Virus record (IMG/VR): IMGVR_UViG_3300049048_000077
Span: 1-56,331 of that record
DNA length: 56,331 nt
Origin: a virus
Direction: 5' to 3' (one strand)
Part shown: in pieces, positions 36,859 through 48,818 of the stretch
How positions within the stretch are numbered: the stretch's first letter is position 1
How the letters are laid out: every line of letters starts with the position of its first letter
Program-made: the position numbers and the translations under genes
The notes under the pieces: model-generated
Database searches by the model: none
What the model saw: the letters and a program-made list of their open reading frames with translations, nothing else
What the model was told of the DNA's origin: nothing

Positions 36859-37947
36859 ATGCTCCTGTTCTCAAATAACGCGCGCACCACGCTCGCGGCG
36901 GTGCTGACCGGCGACGACAGCGATCCCGACTACGGGACCATCGTCGCGGCTGGCGACGGGTCGGCCGACTTGTTCCAGGAACCTGAGGACGGCGATGCCG
37001 AGCTCGCGACGCTATTCGATGCCACTGACGAGTCGGTGTGGGAAGTGGTGCAGATCACGACCCGCACCGGTGCAACGTTCACGGTGCAGCGCGGCGTTGA
37101 GCTTTCGCCCGGATTGTCTGTACCACCGTCATGGCCCATCGGCACGTTCATGGAAGGGCGCGTCACCGCGCTCATGCTCGGTGGTTTCCAACAGACGAGC
37201 GACCAGAATGCCGAGGTCCGGTACGAACGCCGAGGAAGTGCTGGGCTGGTGCGGCCATCGTCGAACCTGGGGGGCGCGGAGGTCTTTGCGCTAAATGGCT
37301 ATCCCGCTCTGCCGGACTTTCGCAGTCGAGCCAATACGTTCGGTGTTCCCCCCACGCTGCAAGACCCGGTATTTGCACCCGAAATTGTCGGCGGCACTTT
37401 CCCTCTCGATCTGGGCTCAGCGGCCGCCTGGGCCGCCGGTACGACGTACAAGCACTTGGCGGTAGTCGTCCCATCAACGCCCGACGGGTACCAGTACTGG
37501 CTGGCCCTGAACGCAGGAGTTGATTCCTCGACCACGGACGTGGCCCCCACTTTTGCAGGCCCGAGCACGACGGAAGCCCGAAATGGCTATTCGCCGGATG
37601 ACGTAGTCGTCGGTTATTGGATTCCTACGGATTTGACCCGAGACATAACACTGCAGCTTGCCACCGATGCGAAGTTCGTGTTGACCGAGGTAGGTTTTAT
37701 GGCGCGTGACGTCACGGCCGGGACGCCACCTTATGTGTCCATCGGCACGGATGTAGACGCAACAAAGTTCGTGAATAACCAGCAGCTGACCCAAATCACG
37801 GACAACGGCCATGTGCACCGTTTCCCGATCTCCAGCGGTGGTGACATGGTTGAGTACTTGCGTTTCGTCGTGGACTCCCCTGCGGCGGGTGGTCGATTTC
37901 GCGGACGCTTTTACTTCCGTGGATTCTTTCTAAACGACTCAGAATAG
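36859..37947 (+). CDS. Tail/baseplate structural protein, 362 aa
   Basis: Beta-rich. LLFSNNARTTLAAVLTGDDS and VWEVVQITTRTGATFTVQRG, VELSPGLSVPPSWPIGTFME, GRVTALMLGGFQQ form a first domain of a type found in phage fibre-adaptor proteins (threshold, test, default-value pattern). FYFRGFFLND at the end is also typical. It lies between two repeat proteins in the tail cluster. Function by position only. Confidence 0.65.
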   Translation: MLLFSNNARTTLAAVLTGDDSDPDYGTIVAAGDGSADLFQEPEDGDAELATLFDATDESVWEVVQITTRTGATFTVQRGVELSPGLSVPPSWPIGTFMEGRVTALMLGGFQQTSDQNAEVRYERRGSAGLVRPSSNLGGAEVFALNGYPALPDFRSRANTFGVPPTLQDPVFAPEIVGGTFPLDLGSAAAWAAGTTYKHLAVVVPSTPDGYQYWLALNAGVDSSTTDVAPTFAGPSTTEARNGYSPDDVVVGYWIPTDLTRDITLQLATDAKFVLTEVGFMARDVTAGTPPYVSIGTDVDATKFVNNQQLTQITDNGHVHRFPISSGGDMVEYLRFVVDSPAAGGRFRGRFYFRGFFLNDSE

Positions 37948-37950
37948 TCG

Positions 37951-38637
37951 ATGTCGTTTCCCATCATCAACGGCGCAGTGATCAACGGGACTACCTCGCC
38001 TGAAGGGGTAGCTGGGATTGACCTCGTCTCGAGCGGCGAAGGCTCGATGCTGGTCACGTTGCAAGGGGTTGGCGCGAGCGCGCTGGAGTTGGGCGCCCAC
38101 CGCGGCCAGGTTGGTGTCGACGTTGTGGCCCGCCCAGCAGGGATCGAAATGGCAAGGGGCGGCCTGCACATCACCGTCGTCGGACAGCCGCCCGATGACC
38201 TGGTGCTGCAGGGCATCGGCGCCCGCGCGACGGAGCTGGGAACGCCTAATGCGGTGCTGGGCGTCATTACTCTCCAGGGGACAGGCGCATTGCCTTTGGA
38301 ACTCGGTGAGCCCGTGCTTGGCATGTTGCTTCTGGGGCAGGGCGCCAACCCCCTAGAAATCGGCTTGCCCAGCGTCACGAGGCTGCTTGCAGGGCGGGGC
38401 GCTCGCCCCTGCCAACTGGGCCAGCCATCCGCGCAGTTCAGGGTCGCCATTGAGGGGATCGAACTCGCGTCGGCGGGGCCTGGTTCTTTTGGCATCCAAG
38501 GGATCTTGCTGCAGGGCGCTGGCGCAAGCCCGATGAATCTTGGCTCGCCCGGCCAACCCGGGCTCACGTTGCGCGGGCGCCAGGCTTTTGCGCTCGAGCT
38601 CGGCCAGCCATCGGCTGACAGGGGGGCGTCATGCTGA
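37951..38637 (+). CDS. Repeat protein with seven LQGxGAxxLELGxP units, 228 aa
   Basis: Most of the sequence is seven units of 20-30 residues: TLQGVGASALELGAHRGQ, LQGIGARATELGTPNAV, LQGTGALPLELGEPVLG, LGQGANPLEIGLPSVT, AGRGARPCQLGQPSAQ, LQGAGASPMNLGSPGQ, LRGRQAFALELGQPSA. The regular glycine/hydrophobic alternation suggests a beta-helix or beta-roll. It overlaps the next gene by 7 bases. Not a known family to me; tail-located by context. Confidence 0.75.
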   Translation: MSFPIINGAVINGTTSPEGVAGIDLVSSGEGSMLVTLQGVGASALELGAHRGQVGVDVVARPAGIEMARGGLHITVVGQPPDDLVLQGIGARATELGTPNAVLGVITLQGTGALPLELGEPVLGMLLLGQGANPLEIGLPSVTRLLAGRGARPCQLGQPSAQFRVAIEGIELASAGPGSFGIQGILLQGAGASPMNLGSPGQPGLTLRGRQAFALELGQPSADRGASC

Positions 38638-39797
38638 CCTTCCAAGGCTTCACCGGCATCAACAACGTTGTTCCGTCCCATCGGCTGGAGGGCTCGGATC
38701 TCCTGGCGGCGACAAACGTCAACATTGGGCTCACCGGCGAGATCACTCGGCGCGGTGGCCTGCTGCAGGAGTCCGATGAGTGCCACAAGAACGTGCACCA
38801 AGCCACTGGCTTCATGCTTGCCACGTGTGGGTCGGCACTGACTGCAATTCACCCAGGCGGCGCGCGCCACGTCATCCATCCGGCTTTAGGCCCGGGCCGT
38901 GTCTGGTACTGCAACTTGCCAGACGGGCGAGTCACGTTCACGAACGGGCTGATTCAGGGCATTACCGACGGAGTGACGGGGCAGGAGCGTAGCGTTGCCG
39001 CCCCCACGGGCCTGGGTGCGCCCGACGTTGCCTTTGGCCTGCTCTTCCCGGGCCAGTACCGTTATCACCTGGCATCCCGCCGCATGACAGACGGCGCCGA
39101 AAGCCCGGCCATCAGCTCGGCGCCCATCGCCATTTCGCAAGGCGGCTTCCGCCTTGATGGTTTGCCCGTGCGCTTGGGACACGAGACTCTGGTGTACCTC
39201 AGCGGCCAGGACGGGGAGGGGGCGTATTTGGCTGGCTCCACGGCCACGGGTAGTTTCGAGTTCACCGGCAACAACGCTGCGCTGGTGCTGCCCTGCCGCA
39301 CGCTGGGCGCCCAGCCGTTCCCGGTCGGGACTTACACGGCCTACTGGCGCGGACGCGTGCTCACTGCTGTGGGCAACGTACTCTGGGCGAGCCGGCCCAA
39401 CGCACTCCATCTCTCCGACTGGCGTGACTTCAAGCAATTCGCAGGCGACATCACAGCCATCCAGCCCGTTTCCGACGGCATTTACGTGGGGACTGAGCAA
39501 GACCTGCTGTTTTTGTCCGGAACAATGTGGGACACGCTGGCCAACGTGCCAACCCTGCGCGGCCCTGTGGTTCCCGGCTCAGGAGTTTCGGCACCTGGAA
39601 ACCGCATTAAGTTGGGCGACGGCACTGGCGGAGGCCAGGCCATGCTGTGCATTGCCGGCGGGACAGTGGTTGCCGGGTTCAGCGGCGGCCAGACATTCTC
39701 GTTGACGGAAAACCGGTACCAGACCTCGGCCGCAGAAGTGTGCGCCGCGTTTCGCGAGGTCGATGGGATCCCTCAGTACCTCGCGGTGCCGCAATGA
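38631..39797 (+). CDS. Beta-rich tail protein, 388 aa
   Basis: LTFQGFTGINNVVPSHRLEG starts a protein made of repeated strand blocks: NVNIGLTGEITRRGGLLQES, VWYCNLPDGRVTFTNGLIQG, VLWASRPNALHLSDWRDFKQ, DGIYVGTEQDLLFLSGTMWD. The blocks (W.S.PN..H.SDW, D.IYVGT...L.FLSG) are typical of beta-propeller-like proteins in Burkholderiales podovirus tails. Likely part of the tail hub or tube. Confidence 0.7.
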   Translation: MLTFQGFTGINNVVPSHRLEGSDLLAATNVNIGLTGEITRRGGLLQESDECHKNVHQATGFMLATCGSALTAIHPGGARHVIHPALGPGRVWYCNLPDGRVTFTNGLIQGITDGVTGQERSVAAPTGLGAPDVAFGLLFPGQYRYHLASRRMTDGAESPAISSAPIAISQGGFRLDGLPVRLGHETLVYLSGQDGEGAYLAGSTATGSFEFTGNNAALVLPCRTLGAQPFPVGTYTAYWRGRVLTAVGNVLWASRPNALHLSDWRDFKQFAGDITAIQPVSDGIYVGTEQDLLFLSGTMWDTLANVPTLRGPVVPGSGVSAPGNRIKLGDGTGGGQAMLCIAGGTVVAGFSGGQTFSLTENRYQTSAAEVCAAFREVDGIPQYLAVPQ

Positions 39798-41794
39798 CCA
39801 GAATCTGGAATCCGAACGCCTTTTCGATCACGGGACGGCCGGTCGGCCCGGGGGCGCCGGAGGCATTGCGAGTTGAAGGCGGCGAAGCCACGGCACAGCA
39901 GCTAGCCATGGCCCAGGTCGCCTTCGCCAATTTCTGCATGCAAGCTCGGGTCTCAGTCGTCCCGAACCCTACGATGGAAGGGCGGCTCCCCGATGGTTCG
40001 CGCTACCGAATCACCGTCGTCGGCATCCAGGCCGTCATGCAACTGTGGCCAGTGGGCGGCGACGGAGGTCCGTTCATCGCTTGGACGACGTTCGTCTCCA
40101 GTTCATACCTGCCGATTTGGGAGCGCCCGCTCGTGGACTTTCCCTACGACGAGCTGCCACCGAAGCCGCAGCCGTCCGGTCCGGAGCCCGCATACCCTCC
40201 TCTTGCCAGTTTCGGATTGATTCTTGAGACGGAGACACCATCGCCCGGGACAACGGTCACGCGGTACACCGCATTTGCGGAACTCGCGGGCGGCGAGCGC
40301 GTCGCCGAAGCCACCGTCGAAGGCACCTCCACAGTTAGTGACGGGCCTTGCGGATCCACTCATTTTGTCGGCGAGGCTACGCCATTCATCGGCACGTACT
40401 TCGATGGCGAGCAGAGCGTTGCCGAGATATTTACTTACACCTTCGACTACGTTGGCTATCCCGGAGTGACGTCAGTCACTGGCGGCATCATCGTCGAAAA
40501 CGTGGCAGATCCCTGCGCGGAGGAACCGTCGTCAGTTGAAGTTTTCATTCCTCGAGTAAGTACGGGCGTTTTGGTGTCTATAGCTGTTGCGACGTCAGCG
40601 TACAACGTCGCGGCCGTGGCTGCTTGGGAGGCAGCGCATGCTGCGTGGGAGCTTGAAAACGCCGAGTACCTGATTGCTCTCGCAGAATGGGAAGCTGCGC
40701 GGGACGCCCTTCGGGCACTCCAGCGCCCCTGGCTGCCGGTCACCGCTATCCGCACCAACGCCCGACCTGCCCAGGTAGCGTCGGTCAAGGCATATTTGCG
40801 AAGCGGCATTGGCGACCGCCACCTGACCGCGCGCATCCTATCGTTTCCCTACAACGTGGCGTACCGCACGGTTCCAGCCGTGGGTGCAGGGGGCAGCATC
40901 TCAAACGCCGCAGACACGACAGAAACTGTCCTCGGCTTCAAGACTGTCTTGCTGGACGCGGAGCCCTTCAGCACCATTCCGCGCTGGGATGACGGCCCCA
41001 ACGAGATGTATCCGGAGCGCTCGTTGCGGACAGACTTCATGCCGGCCGAGTGCCTTTTCGGGTGGAAGGCTAACGGCGCAATGCAGTACGGCTACCGTTT
41101 CTACATGGAGAACCCGCGCTCGGAGCACTACGTGCTGATGCCCCCCGGGCTCAGCAATGTAGCGGTTTCGCAGCTTCCCAACTATTTCATGAATACCCGC
41201 GTCGTTCCCGATGACGCGGACGGCCTGGTTGTCGCTTCGGATGCTTTTGTACCTGTAGGCTCCATCATCACCGTGGTGTTCTTTGAATACCGCGTGGCGG
41301 ACCCATACACAGGCGAGGTGTATTGGACTGAGTGCCCAGATCTTATGCAGCACGACAGCATCTGGATTAGGGACACCGGGGTGTACATCGACCCGCCCAA
41401 GGCGATAGATCCGCTTTTTACCGATCGGGTGCGGCTCGCAGGATCCATCACTCAACGGCGCACAGCGTGGGGCACCTGGTCATCTCCCGTCGTGAAATCG
41501 CGTCAGGCACTGATTCAAGGCGGCTGGGAGGCGGCTTACGTGGCGGCGGTTGAATACGAGCGGCCATCGAAAGCGCCAGCGGCGGTCGTGATCGCGCAAA
41601 ACCTATCCATCGCCGCCAACCCCAGCCGCAACCAGTCGGACGACTTCTACATGGGCGCGAAATTCTTGTGGGCGGGTGCGCCCGGCCAGGTGCTCAGTGC
41701 TCGGACTCGCTCTTGGCAGACAAATGCCGTCATTGCGCCACAAGAGCAATTCATCGTCCGCGCGCTTATTGCCACGGGAAAGATCAAGCCATGA
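39794..41794 (+). CDS. Large tail protein, 666 aa
   Basis: ATGA overlap with the previous gene fixes the start at 39794. RIWNPNAFSITGRPVGPGAP opens, and the middle contains a helix (WEAAHAAWELENAEYLIALA) flanked by beta domains. YRFYMENPRSEHYVLMPPGL, and VRLAGSITQRRTAWGTWSSP follow later. No catalytic motif. A tail structural role is supported by the neighbours only. Confidence 0.65.
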   Translation: MTRIWNPNAFSITGRPVGPGAPEALRVEGGEATAQQLAMAQVAFANFCMQARVSVVPNPTMEGRLPDGSRYRITVVGIQAVMQLWPVGGDGGPFIAWTTFVSSSYLPIWERPLVDFPYDELPPKPQPSGPEPAYPPLASFGLILETETPSPGTTVTRYTAFAELAGGERVAEATVEGTSTVSDGPCGSTHFVGEATPFIGTYFDGEQSVAEIFTYTFDYVGYPGVTSVTGGIIVENVADPCAEEPSSVEVFIPRVSTGVLVSIAVATSAYNVAAVAAWEAAHAAWELENAEYLIALAEWEAARDALRALQRPWLPVTAIRTNARPAQVASVKAYLRSGIGDRHLTARILSFPYNVAYRTVPAVGAGGSISNAADTTETVLGFKTVLLDAEPFSTIPRWDDGPNEMYPERSLRTDFMPAECLFGWKANGAMQYGYRFYMENPRSEHYVLMPPGLSNVAVSQLPNYFMNTRVVPDDADGLVVASDAFVPVGSIITVVFFEYRVADPYTGEVYWTECPDLMQHDSIWIRDTGVYIDPPKAIDPLFTDRVRLAGSITQRRTAWGTWSSPVVKSRQALIQGGWEAAYVAAVEYERPSKAPAAVVIAQNLSIAANPSRNQSDDFYMGAKFLWAGAPGQVLSARTRSWQTNAVIAPQEQFIVRALIATGKIKP

Positions 41795-42228
41795 ACACCA
41801 TTGTTTGCAACACCCTCTCCGGCGCCGTGTCCGAGTACACCCGGCACGAATTCCAGAGCGTAACGCCCACGCATGGCGGGTCGGCAACGGGGCTCTATGC
41901 CTTCGGAGGCGACACCGACAACGGCCTGCCCATCGTGGCAACGCTGAAGCTGCCGCCCACGCTTCGCGAGAACACGCTGAAGACCCACATCGAGATGGTC
42001 TATCTGTCGATGCAAGGCAAGGGCTGCGCGGTCTTTACGGTCTTCGGCAATCACCAGAACTGGAACTACTCCTTCCCGTTGCGCGGATCGGGGCAGACAC
42101 GCTGCCCAGTGGGGCGGGGTATCCGGGAGAACTACATGGGCTTCGGCCTGAGCACCCCAGCGGGGCAGCAATTCGCGCTGGACCGCGTTGAAGTGCTGAC
42201 CATTAAATCGAAGACGCGAAGGATCTGA
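41791..42228 (+). CDS. Tail-region hypothetical protein, 145 aa
   Basis: ATGA overlap with the previous gene. NTIVCNTLSGAVSEYTRHEF, QSVTPTHGGSATGLYAFGGD, TDNGLPIVATLKLPPTLREN is compact and beta-rich, ending with LSTPAGQQFALDRVEVLTIK. Similar short proteins precede the coiled-coil tail protein in related phages. Unknown function. Confidence 0.65.
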   Translation: MNTIVCNTLSGAVSEYTRHEFQSVTPTHGGSATGLYAFGGDTDNGLPIVATLKLPPTLRENTLKTHIEMVYLSMQGKGCAVFTVFGNHQNWNYSFPLRGSGQTRCPVGRGIRENYMGFGLSTPAGQQFALDRVEVLTIKSKTRRI

Positions 42229-42230
42229 CC

Positions 42231-44033
42231 ATGGCAGACGTCACTCAAAGTGCGGCGGAAATCGTCAACGACAAATACGACCGGTCGATTGACCTTGCAG
42301 ATGCCGCCACAGAGGCGGTCGAAGGATTTCAAGAGGCCCTGAACAACAGCATCTACCAGCCGCCAACGGTCAGCGTGCGGTGGCAGACGCTGGCCGCGCC
42401 CAACTTGCCTCCCATCCCCGACATGCCGGAGCTTCCGGACGTCGACCTCGTGATCCCCGGAGGGATGCCCACGGCCTTGATGGATTCGATCGGCAGTGTG
42501 CAAATCGACGACTTCGACGTTCAGGCGCCCGACCTCAACTTTGGACTGCCGCCGCTGCTTTCGATTGGCGACGTGCCAACGCTGCCGGAGGTCCGCGACG
42601 TGGCCATCCCGGATGCGCCCGACATCACCTTGCCGGACGTGCCCTCGTTCCTGCCATTGCAGACCCACGAGTTCGGCGGAATCAACCTGCGCGAAGACTG
42701 GTTGTCGAAGCTGGACGAGATCCCTGAGCTCTCAGTCCTGCAGCCGGCGCCATTTGCCTACTCGCAGGGAGCGCGGTACGCAAGCCAGCTGATGGACAAC
42801 CTCAAGGCCCAGCTCAACGCACGCATCCACGGCGGTACCGGCCTTAACCCTGCCGTTGAGCAGGCCATCTGGGACCGCTCGCGCGACCGCGAGACTCAGA
42901 TCGCACTGGCGCGCGAGCAAGAGGTCTTGCGCGGCTCTGAAGCGCTGGGCTTCGATCTGCCGTCCGGCGTCCTTGCCGGTCAGTTGCAGGACGCCCGACG
43001 CGAATACCACGACAAGCTGTCCGGGCTGTCACGCGATATCGCCATCAAGCAGGCAGAGCTCGAGCAAGCAAACCTGCAACAAGCCACTACTCTGGCGCTG
43101 CAGCTGGAATCGACGCTGCTGGAGGACGCCTACAAACTCGAAGTGCTGGCCGTGGACATCGCCAAAACGGCGGCCGACAACGCGCTGGCGGCCTACAACT
43201 CGGCGCTCGAGCACTACAAGGCATTGCTGGCGGGATACCAAGCCTACGCTGGCGCATACCAGACCGTGGTTCAGGCTGAACTCAACAAGGTTGAAGTGTT
43301 CAAGGCATTGCTCGCGGCGGAAGAGACCAAGGCCAACATCAATCGGAATCTCGTCGAGCGCTACAAGGCTGAAATAGACGGCCGCATGGCGGTGGTGCAG
43401 ATCTACCAAGCCCGGGTCGGCGCAGCGAAAACACTGGTGGAGCTGGAGGGCACGCGCATCCAAGCGGGTGCGGAACAGGTCAAAGCATTCGTAGCGACTG
43501 TGAATGCTGAAACGGCGAAGTCGGAGTTGTACAAGGCGACGGTCGCTGCCGAAGGCACTAAGGTGGAAGCATTCTCTGCGCTGACGCGGGCCTACGGCTC
43601 CAAAGTGGGCGCCCAAGCCGAGAAGGCGCGCGTGGAGATCGCCAAGTTGCAGACCAAGATCGCGGCGAAAGGCTTGGAGTGGGATGGCTGGGGCAAACAG
43701 CTGGCCGCCGCATCTGCTCAGGTGGAGGCCGCTGCGCGCAAAAGCAGCATCATTGTTGACGGGTACCGCATAGGGGCCACTGCCGCCGAAGCGCAGGCAG
43801 GTTCGTACATGCGGCGTTGGGAAGCTGATATTCGACAGTACGAGGCAGGTACAAACGCAACCCTGCAAGCGGCCAAAGTCAACGCCGACGCAGTCATGCA
43901 CACCAACGATGCCCGCATGGAGGCCGCGAAGGTGGGGCTCACAACGTCCTCGCAGCGCCTGGCCAGCGCATGGGCCATGGTCAGCGCCAATGCGTCGATC
44001 AGCGGAAGCGCGTCGCTCAGTCAGACACTTTGA
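42231..44033 (+). CDS. Long coiled-coil tail protein, 600 aa
   Basis: The first 190 residues are Pro-rich with P-L-P-[DE] steps (PNLPPIPDMPELPDVDLVIP). The remaining 400 are one almost uninterrupted helical region, e.g. LSRDIAIKQAELEQANLQQA, VVQAELNKVEVFKALLAAEE, AEQVKAFVATVNAETAKSEL, with heptad periodicity. Could be a needle or fibrous tail component. It ends just before late element 5. Confidence 0.72.
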   Translation: MADVTQSAAEIVNDKYDRSIDLADAATEAVEGFQEALNNSIYQPPTVSVRWQTLAAPNLPPIPDMPELPDVDLVIPGGMPTALMDSIGSVQIDDFDVQAPDLNFGLPPLLSIGDVPTLPEVRDVAIPDAPDITLPDVPSFLPLQTHEFGGINLREDWLSKLDEIPELSVLQPAPFAYSQGARYASQLMDNLKAQLNARIHGGTGLNPAVEQAIWDRSRDRETQIALAREQEVLRGSEALGFDLPSGVLAGQLQDARREYHDKLSGLSRDIAIKQAELEQANLQQATTLALQLESTLLEDAYKLEVLAVDIAKTAADNALAAYNSALEHYKALLAGYQAYAGAYQTVVQAELNKVEVFKALLAAEETKANINRNLVERYKAEIDGRMAVVQIYQARVGAAKTLVELEGTRIQAGAEQVKAFVATVNAETAKSELYKATVAAEGTKVEAFSALTRAYGSKVGAQAEKARVEIAKLQTKIAAKGLEWDGWGKQLAAASAQVEAAARKSSIIVDGYRIGATAAEAQAGSYMRRWEADIRQYEAGTNATLQAAKVNADAVMHTNDARMEAAKVGLTTSSQRLASAWAMVSANASISGSASLSQTL

Positions 44034-44045
44034 GCGCCTGAGCGG

Positions 44046-44087
44046 CCCCCAGTAGGGTTCGCGCGAGAGGGCATGGCTCGGAACACT
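44046..44087 (+). promoter_or_regulatory. Late element 5 (before fibre genes)
   Basis: CAGTAGGGTTCGC from 44050, CGGAACACT at 44079-44087 (29 nt), ATG at 44095 (16 nt after box 2 starts). The 50 bp around it repeat element 2 almost exactly, including the 17 bases between boxes. Confidence 0.78.
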
Positions 44088-44094
44088 CCGGGTC

Positions 44095-44528
44095 ATGACC
44101 ATCACACCGGCCAGCCTGTCACTGCCCATCGTCCAGGGTGCCACCTTCGACGAGGCCCTGCAGCGCAGCTTCTTCCCGTACGACACCGCTTGGGTCTGCG
44201 GAGTGCTCGTCCGCGCAGACACGGGCGCGCCAGTCAACGAGGCTGATCGCGTGGCAGAGGACTACACCGGCTGCACCGCAGAACTGCAGTTGCGCCACCC
44301 CGAGACGAATGCGCTCATCAAGACGCTCAGCACGGCCAACTCCGGGATCGTGCTGGACGCTGACACGCTGAGGCTGTTCATCAGCCACACCGATACGGCG
44401 GCCTTCGCATACGGCGAAACGGCGCCTGCCTGGACGTATGCCTTTGGACACGTGGAAGTCACGCGCCCCGATGGCACGCGCGAGCGCCAGTACTCGATCA
44501 CCTTCCCACTGAACCCGGAGCTGACGGT

Positions 44529-44532
<4 letters not shown>
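44095..44532 (+). CDS. Small tail protein upstream of the fibre, 145 aa
   Basis: Begins immediately after late element 5, on a leader too short for a ribosome-binding site. [40 protein letters not shown] and [40 protein letters not shown] match the common small BppU-like/baseplate N-terminal protein pattern (transfer of a polar beta-sandwich). Stop and fibre start overlap. Confidence 0.7.
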
Positions 44533-46834
<2,302 letters not shown>

Positions 46835-46838
<4 letters not shown>

Positions 46839-47410
46839 GCGACACCTACCAACTCACAGGCGAAGGCTACGTCATCCGCAACGGCGAGACGAAGGTGCCG
46901 ACCATGGACGCACCAGGCTTGGGGCCGCACCCAGAGACCCTGGCCTACCGCGCCTGGATGGCTGCAGGTGGCGTACCGCTGCCAGCCGAGCTGCCGCCCA
47001 TCGAGCAGCGCCGCGCCGAAGTGTGGGAGGCCATCAAAACCGAGCGCGACCGCCGCGCGGCCATGGGTGTGAAAGTCGGTGCCCACTGGTACCACAGCGA
47101 CCAGAAAAGCCGCACGCAGCAACTCGGCCTTGTGATGCTGGGCCAGAACATTCCGGCGGGGCTGCAATGGAAAACGCTGAGCTATTCGCCCAACCCGGTG
47201 TTTGTCACGATGACGCCCGCCCTCGCGCAAGGGATCGTGATGAGCACGGCCGCCAGCGACACCGCCATCTTCACGGCCGCCGAGGTGCACCGCATGACCA
47301 TGGAGGCCAGCGCGGCCCCGCAGGACTACAACTTTTCCGCGGGCTGGCCCGTGTCCATTGAAGAGGAGGCGAACGATGCGGGCATCCAGTTCAACAGCGA
47401 CGCGGCTTAG
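46835..47410 (+). CDS. Tail-fibre assembly/accessory protein (DUF4376-like)
   Basis: 191 aa, ATGA overlap with the fibre gene. The N-terminus is a beta domain ([20 protein letters not shown]) and residues 65-190 ([60 protein letters not shown]) are the helical DUF4376 domain of fibre-assembly proteins, which fold or attach the trimeric fibre. Confidence 0.8.
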
Positions 47411-47729
47411 GAACGTGTGGGCACTGGTCCTGGCGTACGGGCAGCAGGTCTTCCTTGCTTTGGACCAGCTGGCCAATGCCCTGATCCCGCCTCTCGACGG
47501 CACGGTCAGCTTTGCCGACGAAACCCTCAGCGCCCGGTGCTACCGCGCCCACCGCGACGGCAAGTTGTTTGGGCGGTTGTTCATGCCGTCGATCGATTGG
47601 GTGTTCGGGCTGTGGCAGGGCCCAAACCACTGCCGCAATGCCTACGTCAAAGAGTTCGAGCGCAAGAACTACCCGAGCGAATACCACCCGCCCAACGAGC
47701 CGCGGTTCACTTCGCGCAGCGCGAAATGA
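47376..47729 (+). CDS. Conserved phage protein, 117 aa
   Basis: Overlaps the end of the previous gene; ATG 47376 has GAGGAGG upstream and is preferred. VWALVLAYGQQVFLALDQLA, NALIPPLDGTVSFADETLSA, RCYRAHRDGKLFGRLFMPSI, then HCRNAYVKEFERKNYPSEYH is a strikingly conserved-looking sequence common in phages of beta- and gammaproteobacteria. Its function is not known to me; position near fibre and lysis genes. Confidence 0.75.
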   Translation: MRASSSTATRLRNVWALVLAYGQQVFLALDQLANALIPPLDGTVSFADETLSARCYRAHRDGKLFGRLFMPSIDWVFGLWQGPNHCRNAYVKEFERKNYPSEYHPPNEPRFTSRSAK

Positions 47730-48385
47730 ACATCATCCAGTACCTACTCGCCGCGGACGTGCCCGTTGAGCTGGAGCAGGCCGCCGTGGCGTGTCTGCTT
47801 GATGCACAGGAGCGCGCCAGCGGGCTCACCTGGGTCAAGTGGAAGGTTCGCCTGTTCCGCGCGGGCAAGATCGCCAAGTTGCTCGCTTGGGCCGACGAAC
47901 GCCTGATCGACGTGCGTCCGGACCTCGCCGACTGGGACATCGCCCCCATGGTGAACATCACGGCCCACGGTGACAACGTGCCGTGGGGAGCAGACGGCCC
48001 TATGCGAGGCGCTTGGTTGCAGGACACCGCCGAGGCGCGCGCCGCCAACTACTGGTGCAAGGGCGAACACCCCCGCAGCAAGAAGTCGCGCAAGGTTTGG
48101 TACCGACGCAATGCTGGCGAGTACCGCGCCTGGCGCCTCGGCCGCCGCGTGGCCCCTGGCGCTACTCGGGTGTGGAGCGCCAACGGTGTCACCGTGCGGG
48201 AGAACAGCGGTGCATGGCAGATCGTGGCAACGGGCAAGTGGCTCGGCTTCATCCCCGTTCGCGTTCGCATCGGGTACGAAATCGACAACGCGGTGCGAGA
48301 TGACGGCACTCAGCTCTGGTATCCGATTCCCGGTGCGGAACTGCGCGCGCCCATCACTTGGTCGGTATTGCCAGCCCGAGGATAG
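47726..48385 (+). CDS. Late hypothetical protein, 219 aa
   Basis: ATGA overlap fixes the start at 47726. NIIQYLLAADVPVELEQAAV is an N-terminal helical segment; WKVRLFRAGKIAKLLAWADE and ANYWCKGEHPRSKKSRKVWY, RRNAGEYRAWRLGRRVAPGA are basic blocks that could bind nucleic acid or membrane phosphates. Ends directly before late element 6. Unknown function. Confidence 0.65.
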   Translation: MNIIQYLLAADVPVELEQAAVACLLDAQERASGLTWVKWKVRLFRAGKIAKLLAWADERLIDVRPDLADWDIAPMVNITAHGDNVPWGADGPMRGAWLQDTAEARAANYWCKGEHPRSKKSRKVWYRRNAGEYRAWRLGRRVAPGATRVWSANGVTVRENSGAWQIVATGKWLGFIPVRVRIGYEIDNAVRDDGTQLWYPIPGAELRAPITWSVLPARG

Positions 48386-48428
48386 CCCCCCAGTAGGGTT
48401 CGCGGGTGCCGGCCGGTGCCGGAACACT
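48386..48428 (+). promoter_or_regulatory. Late element 6 (before lysis genes)
   Basis: CAGTAGGGTTCGC from 48391, CGGAACACT at 48420-48428 (29 nt), ATG of a short ORF at 48436 (16 nt after box 2 starts). Confidence 0.78.
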
Positions 48429-48435
48429 GCAGGGC

Positions 48436-48483
48436 ATGAATCAAGAATGCCACCCCCTGCAGGCTGATGGAGCGCGACAGTGA
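48436..48483 (+). CDS. Leader peptide of 15 aa before the holin
   Basis: ATG 16 nt after the start of late box 2 opens a 15-codon frame (MNQECHPLQADGARQ) whose TGA overlaps the holin ATG as TGATG. It could couple holin translation to a ribosome that loads on the short late leader. No other role visible. Confidence 0.5.
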   Translation: MNQECHPLQADGARQ

Positions 48484-48818
48484 TGGATCGCAGCGAAATC
48501 AGCATGCCCTTTGCGAAAGCCGGCACCGCAATCACAGCTGCAGCAGCAGCCAAGGCCGACGTCGCGGACAAGGTGGCAATGGCAGCGTCAGCGAATGCCA
48601 GCCCCGACACCTGGATGATCGTCAACTCCATCCCCTGGGGCACCGTCGCATCTATGGCTGCGGCTGCATATACGTTGCTGCTGATCACCGAGTGGTTCTG
48701 GAAGAAGCTCTGGAGGCCTTTTTTTGAATCACGCGGCTGGCTCAAGGCCAAGCGGCGGCGGGTCATCACCGTCGAGGAGTACGAATCCTCGGGCGATACC
48801 GACAAGGCCCCGCTATGA
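48483..48818 (+). CDS. Holin
   Basis: 111 aa from ATG 48483 (GTG 48480 is a possible alternative). MPFAKAGTAITAAAAAKADV, ADKVAMAASANASP is an N-terminal cytoplasmic/periplasmic helix, and VASMAAAAYTLLLITEWFWKKLW a transmembrane segment of about 22 residues, followed by a strongly basic tail (RGWLKAKRRRVI). This matches the small holins of Bcep-like phages that pair with a SAR endolysin. It precedes the lysozyme gene with a 4-bp overlap. Confidence 0.78.
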   Translation: MDRSEISMPFAKAGTAITAAAAAKADVADKVAMAASANASPDTWMIVNSIPWGTVASMAAAAYTLLLITEWFWKKLWRPFFESRGWLKAKRRRVITVEEYESSGDTDKAPL

